Shown here one piece after another: positions 60,666 through 64,000 of a stretch of 64,000 nucleotides of DNA; the stretch's first letter is position 1, and the number at the start of each line of letters is the position of its first letter. This DNA is from Pseudomonas sp. GOM6 (GTDB lineage Bacteria; Pseudomonadota; Gammaproteobacteria; Pseudomonadales; Pseudomonadaceae). Made by a program: the position numbers and the translations under genes. The stretch lies in NCBI RefSeq assembly GCF_029537485.1, contig NZ_JARPUS010000015.1, forward strand, positions 1 through 64,000. The letters are read 5' to 3'. The notes under the pieces were generated by a model. The model ran no database searches. It saw only the letters and a list, made by a program, of their open reading frames with translations, and was not told the DNA's origin.

Positions 60666-61598
60666 TCAGCTTGCGCCGCCTACAGGGCAGGGCGGCAGCG
60701 CCAGGCGCACCAGCACCGGCAGATGGTCGGAGCCGATATCCGGGCCGCGCTCGTGGCCCAGTAGGCGCCAGTGCCGTGATGCCAGCACATGGTCGATGGG
60801 GATGCCCAGCAGTCCCGCACCGAGGCTGGGCCAGGTCGGCGCCAGGCCACTGGCCCGGCGCCAGCCACGTGCTTGCGGGCCGCTAAAGGCGCTGGACCAG
60901 GGCGTGGCGTTGAGGTCGCCGGCAAGCAGGCGTGGCTGCGCGTCATCTACCAGCAAGACATTCAGCTGTTGGTTGCGCTGCGCGTGGTAGGCCGGAGTCA
61001 GCGGCGGCATGGGGTGCAGGGCCGTGATGTGTATCGCGCAGCCGGCAAAACGTGTTTGTGCTTGCAGATAAACGATTCCCTGGTCGTCGGCGTGAGCCTG
61101 GGCGTTTTTCAGTGGCAAGCGTGACAGCAGGGCAATGCCGAAGGGCGAGTCCTGCGCATGAACCAGGCGATAGGTATAGCCGGGGAGTTGTTGTAGGGCT
61201 TGGGCGTAGAGCGGGGAAACTTCCAGTAGCACCAGTAGATCCGGCTGCGCCTGCTCCAGCCAGCTCGCCAATGGAGTGATGTCGCGACTGTGCAGGTTGA
61301 CGTTGGCGCTGGCCACGCGCAGCGCTACTCCTGCGCCGGGCTCCAGACTAGCGCTTGCGCTTAGCCAGGGCAGCGGCGTGGCCAGTAACAGCGCTAGCCA
61401 GCGACGATCCTGCCGACTCTGTAGCAGGGCGCTCAATAGCAGGCCGCCGAGAAACAGCCATTGCCAATGCGCGGCGAGATCCAGCAGCCAGGGCAGCGTG
61501 CCGGATGCACCTGCCAGCCAGCCGCTGGCCAGTGGCAGCAGCAGACCGCCCAGCATGGCCAGGCTGAACAGGGCGCGGGCAGGCTTGGGCTTGGACAT
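60666..61598 (-). CDS. Endonuclease/exonuclease/phosphatase (EEP) family membrane protein
   Basis: A 310-residue protein. About three hydrophobic helices (residues 9-85) precede an EEP hydrolase domain, with ANVNLHSRDITPL, LVLLEVSPLYAQAL, LLAGDLNATPWSSAF and the terminal GSDHLPVLVRL, so the catalytic core (Glu, Asp/Asn, His) is complete and probably faces the periplasm. Related proteins include phosphatases and nucleases; substrate unknown. ATG 61598 was chosen; no strong Shine-Dalgarno. It starts eight bases after the LRR-kinase gene and is probably co-transcribed with it. Confidence 0.85.
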   Translation of the reverse strand: MSKPKPARALFSLAMLGGLLLPLASGWLAGASGTLPWLLDLAAHWQWLFLGGLLLSALLQSRQDRRWLALLLATPLPWLSASASLEPGAGVALRVASANVNLHSRDITPLASWLEQAQPDLLVLLEVSPLYAQALQQLPGYTYRLVHAQDSPFGIALLSRLPLKNAQAHADDQGIVYLQAQTRFAGCAIHITALHPMPPLTPAYHAQRNQQLNVLLVDDAQPRLLAGDLNATPWSSAFSGPQARGWRRASGLAPTWPSLGAGLLGIPIDHVLASRHWRLLGHERGPDIGSDHLPVLVRLALPPCPVGGAS

Positions 61599-61606
61599 GG
61601 GCGGGC

Positions 61607-62908
61607 TCAATCGCCCAGCAGGGCCAGTATTTCTGCAAAGAGCGGGCGTTCTTGCGGATCTACCGCCACGCAGCGCTGCTGCAGTTGCCACAGGTCTTCC
61701 AGGCCAGGCTGCGGGCAACGCTGCAGCAGTTCTTCCAGCAGGCAACCAAATGCGCGGGCCTCGATACGCTGCAAGCCTGGTGCGCTGGCCTGGCGTGGGT
61801 CGAAGAAGGAGGCGGCGCCAAAATCGCCCAGCAGGCAGTGGCCCGCCGCGTCGACCAGCAGGTTGTGGGCATACAGGTCGCCATGCAGGATGCCGCGCTG
61901 GTGCAGGTGGGCCGTCGCGGCCGCTGCGCCCTGGGCGATATTGAGCAGCTGTTGCCGGGTGAACTGGCGCTCTGCTGAGTAGATGTCGCGGGTGCAGCTG
62001 GCCAGCGAGGGCGGGCCGGCCAGTGGGCGGTAGTGCGGGGCGATCAGTTCCAGCAGCAGACCCTCCGCTGCGCCCGCTTGCGCGGCCAGTGGGCCGACCA
62101 CACCAATCAGGTTGGCCTGCTCGCCGGCGGCTAAGCAGGCGGCCATTTCGCTGTGGGGCAGGCCGTCGCTGGTCAGCTCGCCCTTGAACAGTTTGGCGGC
62201 CATACTGCGCGCCGGCTGGCCAGGGGGTTGCCAGTGGGCGCGGTGGATGATGCCCGACGCGCCCTGGCCAAGTACTTCGCCCAGTGTGACCTGATCACGT
62301 GCGATGGCCGGCAACGGATGGCTGGCCAGCGCTTCGGCCTCGCTGGCATCGCTGCCCGGGTTGCCGGCAAAAGCCAGCCAGGCCAGGCGCGGCAGCCGCA
62401 GCAGCCACTCGGGCAGGCTGTCGATACGGTTGGCGGCGATGCGCAGCAACTCAAGGTTGGCCAGGTCCGCCATGCTTTCGGGCAGCTGCTGCAGGCGGTT
62501 GCCGGCCAGCATCAGCTTCTGCAGGCGTGCGCGCTCACCCAGTTGCCGGGGCAGGCTGGTGATCCGGTTGTCGGTCAGGATCAACCAGCGCAGCTGTGGC
62601 GGCAGCGCCGCTTCCGGAACCTGTTCGATACGGTTGGCCTTGAAACCGACCATTTCCAGTTGCGGGCACTCGCCCAGTACTTCGGGCAGCTCGCTGAAGG
62701 GATTGTCCGAGCAGAACAGCACTTTCAGCTTGTGCAGTCGCGACAGGTCGTGGGGCAGGTGGGTCAGGCGATTGCCGCTGAGGTTGAGGACTTCCAGGCT
62801 GTCGGCCAGCTGAAAGATTTCGGCGGGGAATTCGCTCAGTTCGGCGCTCAGGTCCAGGCGGGTGATGCCGGTCAGTGCGCCGCTGCGCAGTTGTTCGAGG
62901 CTATGCAT
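61607..62908 (-). CDS. Leucine-rich repeat protein fused to a protein kinase
   Basis: A 433-residue protein. Residues 15-195 hold about seven leucine-rich repeats of the LxxLxLxxNxLxxLP type (for example LEVLNLSGNRLTHLP, LRWLILTDNRITSLP), and residues 205-430 form a small protein-kinase domain: glycine loop LGQGASGIIHRAHW, Lys in AAKLFKG, catalytic loop HGDLYAHNLLVD and LGDFGAASFFD. Arg before the catalytic Asp is replaced (HGD rather than HRD). No signal peptide. Substrate and ligand are unknown. It heads a two-gene unit with the EEP protein. Confidence 0.9.
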   Translation of the reverse strand: MHSLEQLRSGALTGITRLDLSAELSEFPAEIFQLADSLEVLNLSGNRLTHLPHDLSRLHKLKVLFCSDNPFSELPEVLGECPQLEMVGFKANRIEQVPEAALPPQLRWLILTDNRITSLPRQLGERARLQKLMLAGNRLQQLPESMADLANLELLRIAANRIDSLPEWLLRLPRLAWLAFAGNPGSDASEAEALASHPLPAIARDQVTLGEVLGQGASGIIHRAHWQPPGQPARSMAAKLFKGELTSDGLPHSEMAACLAAGEQANLIGVVGPLAAQAGAAEGLLLELIAPHYRPLAGPPSLASCTRDIYSAERQFTRQQLLNIAQGAAAATAHLHQRGILHGDLYAHNLLVDAAGHCLLGDFGAASFFDPRQASAPGLQRIEARAFGCLLEELLQRCPQPGLEDLWQLQQRCVAVDPQERPLFAEILALLGD

Positions 62909-63009
62909 GGTGGGCGATGGCTGGGTTGCAAAGCCGGCGAGGGTAGCACGACTCAGGTCATATCCAGCGGGCGTGGCAGGTGTCTATGCGGACTCAGGCT
63001 GCGAGATGG

Positions 63010-63984
63010 TTATCCGCGAACAGGACGCTGCAGGCGGCTGGTGTTGACGATGTCCACGGCGCGTGCGCGTAACTGGCCGCAGCCGCCGTCGATATCCTGG
63101 CCGGCGCTGTTGCGCACCTTGGTCAGGACGCCACGGCTGTGCAGATAACGCACCATCTGCACGATGCGCTCGCCGTCCGGGCGCTGGTAGTCGTCCAGTT
63201 CCAGGCTGTTGTAAGGGATCAGGTTGAGCACTGCGTATTTGCCCTTGAACAGACGCAGGATCTCGTCCATTTCGGCCTGGCTGTCATTGATACCCTTGAG
63301 CAGCGTCCACTGGTACTGGATCGGGTAACCAATGCGGCGCGCATAGGCCTCGCCCAGATCGACCAGCTCGTCGGGAGCGATCTTCGGCGCCTTGGGCAGC
63401 AGGCGTTCGCGCAGCGCGGCATCGGTACTGTGCAGCGACAGCGCCAGCGCTGGGCGCACGCGCTGCTGCGGCAGGCGCTCGAACACCCGTGGGTCGCCGA
63501 CGGTGGAGAACACCAGGTTCTTGTGGCCGATGCCGCCGTCGGTGCCGAGCAGGTCGATGGCCTCCAGCACGTTGTCCAGGTTGTGCGCCGGCTCGCCCAT
63601 GCCCATGAACACCACTTTCTTGACCGGGCGATAGCGCCGGGCCAGGGCCACCTGGGCGACGATTTCGGCGCTGCTGACCTGGCGCAGTAGGCCACTCTTG
63701 CCGGTCATGCAGAACACGCAACCCACCGCGCAGCCCACCTGGCTGGAGACGCACAGGCCATCACGCGGCAGCAGCACGCTCTCGACCATCTGACCGTCGG
63801 CGAGTTTGACCAGCAGGCGGATCGAGCCATCGGCAGCCGGATGTTCCGAATGCACACGGGCCAGTTGATCGAGATCGTCGCTCAACTGTGGCAGGCCATT
63901 GCGTACCGATAGCGGCAGAAAGTGCTCGGTATGTTGGCGCCGGGTGCCGGTGTTCAGCGGCTTGCCCTGCAGCCAGGCGCGCAT
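63010..63984 (-). CDS. RlmN/Cfr-family radical SAM RNA methyltransferase
   Basis: A 324-residue radical SAM enzyme. The cluster motif is CAVGCVFC (CxxxCxxC), and the methyl-carrying second Cys lies in DIDGGCGQL near the C-terminus; KKVVFMGMGEPAHNLDNVLEA, ALALSLHSTD and LIPYNSLE are family motifs. RlmN itself methylates C2 of adenosine in 23S rRNA and tRNA; this protein is shorter than RlmN (about 370-380) and lacks the usual N-terminal extension, so it is probably a paralogue with another RNA target. The start ATG 63984 lies 16 bases from the window edge; an upstream start cannot be excluded. Confidence 0.85.
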   Translation of the reverse strand: MRAWLQGKPLNTGTRRQHTEHFLPLSVRNGLPQLSDDLDQLARVHSEHPAADGSIRLLVKLADGQMVESVLLPRDGLCVSSQVGCAVGCVFCMTGKSGLLRQVSSAEIVAQVALARRYRPVKKVVFMGMGEPAHNLDNVLEAIDLLGTDGGIGHKNLVFSTVGDPRVFERLPQQRVRPALALSLHSTDAALRERLLPKAPKIAPDELVDLGEAYARRIGYPIQYQWTLLKGINDSQAEMDEILRLFKGKYAVLNLIPYNSLELDDYQRPDGERIVQMVRYLHSRGVLTKVRNSAGQDIDGGCGQLRARAVDIVNTSRLQRPVRG

Positions 63985-64000
63985 TACCCGCCCACTGTGA

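Noticed and set aside
1-64000. CRISPR arrays, insertion sequences or prophage genes
   Set aside because: No spaced repeats, transposase or phage-type genes were seen; gene packing and codon use are uniform.

Overview
The window looks like chromosomal DNA of a gammaproteobacterium of the Pseudomonas group, probably near P. mendocina/alcaliphila rather than P. aeruginosa itself. The inference rests on high GC, Pseudomonas-type gene neighbourhoods (rnhA-dnaQ-ldcA-permease-nhaB-crotonase-fimL-nudC; lpxH-ppiB-glnS-cysS; dnaX-ybaB-recR), Pseudomonas-specific FimL, and a family I lipase with its dedicated foldase. I see no tRNA, rRNA, CRISPR array, insertion sequence or prophage. Nearly all genes are intact; rnhA is cut by the left edge and the last gene lies against the right edge.

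Layout. 1-10 kb: replication/repair genes (rnhA, dnaQ), lysine decarboxylase with an APC exchanger, NhaB antiporter, a dienoyl-CoA isomerase-like crotonase, FimL and NudC. 10-18 kb: a TSUP transporter, an unknown membrane protein, a five-gene minus-strand operon (AI-2E permease, NodT-type outer-membrane factor, HlyD adaptor, DUF2955 membrane protein, K+-channel-like protein) and nadE. 18.3-22.6 kb: a compact four-gene operon encoding a cupredoxin-like protein, a membrane EAL phosphodiesterase, a DUF3034 outer-membrane-like protein and a truncated-haemoglobin lipoprotein. 23-30 kb: putP, a methyltransferase, then a periplasmic binding protein fused by ATGA overlap to an HD-GYP sensor protein. 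29.5-39.4 kb: housekeeping block (lpxH, ppiB, glnS, cysS, UvrD-like helicase, dnaX, ybaB, recR). 39.7-48 kb: a putative secreted HExxH protein, an acyl-CoA/lipid catabolism group (acyl-CoA dehydrogenase, SDR, phosphotransferase, SCP2, phosphatase), sohB, an AcuI-like reductase, DUF4442 and TetR. 48-51.8 kb: the cysI-DUF934 sulfite reductase operon, a 33-residue membrane protein and a sugar-type binding protein. 51.8-55.1 kb: lipase, foldase, DUF2970 and an AraC regulator. 55-59 kb: an AraC/NTF2-like regulator followed by a probable polyamine-catabolism operon (FAD oxidoreductase, cupin, PotF-like binding protein). 59-64 kb: a phospholipase D lipoprotein, an EEP-family membrane hydrolase, an LRR-protein kinase and an RlmN-like radical SAM methyltransferase.

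The most promising little-described items are the envelope-spanning cupredoxin/EAL/DUF3034/haemoglobin operon, the binding-protein/HD-GYP pair whose HD-GYP domain carries an insertion of about 160 residues, the free-standing 33-residue membrane protein gene with its own terminator, and two long hairpins placed between functionally coupled genes (lipase/foldase and ybaB/recR). Functional names come from recognised motifs and remembered family features; no database search was run.
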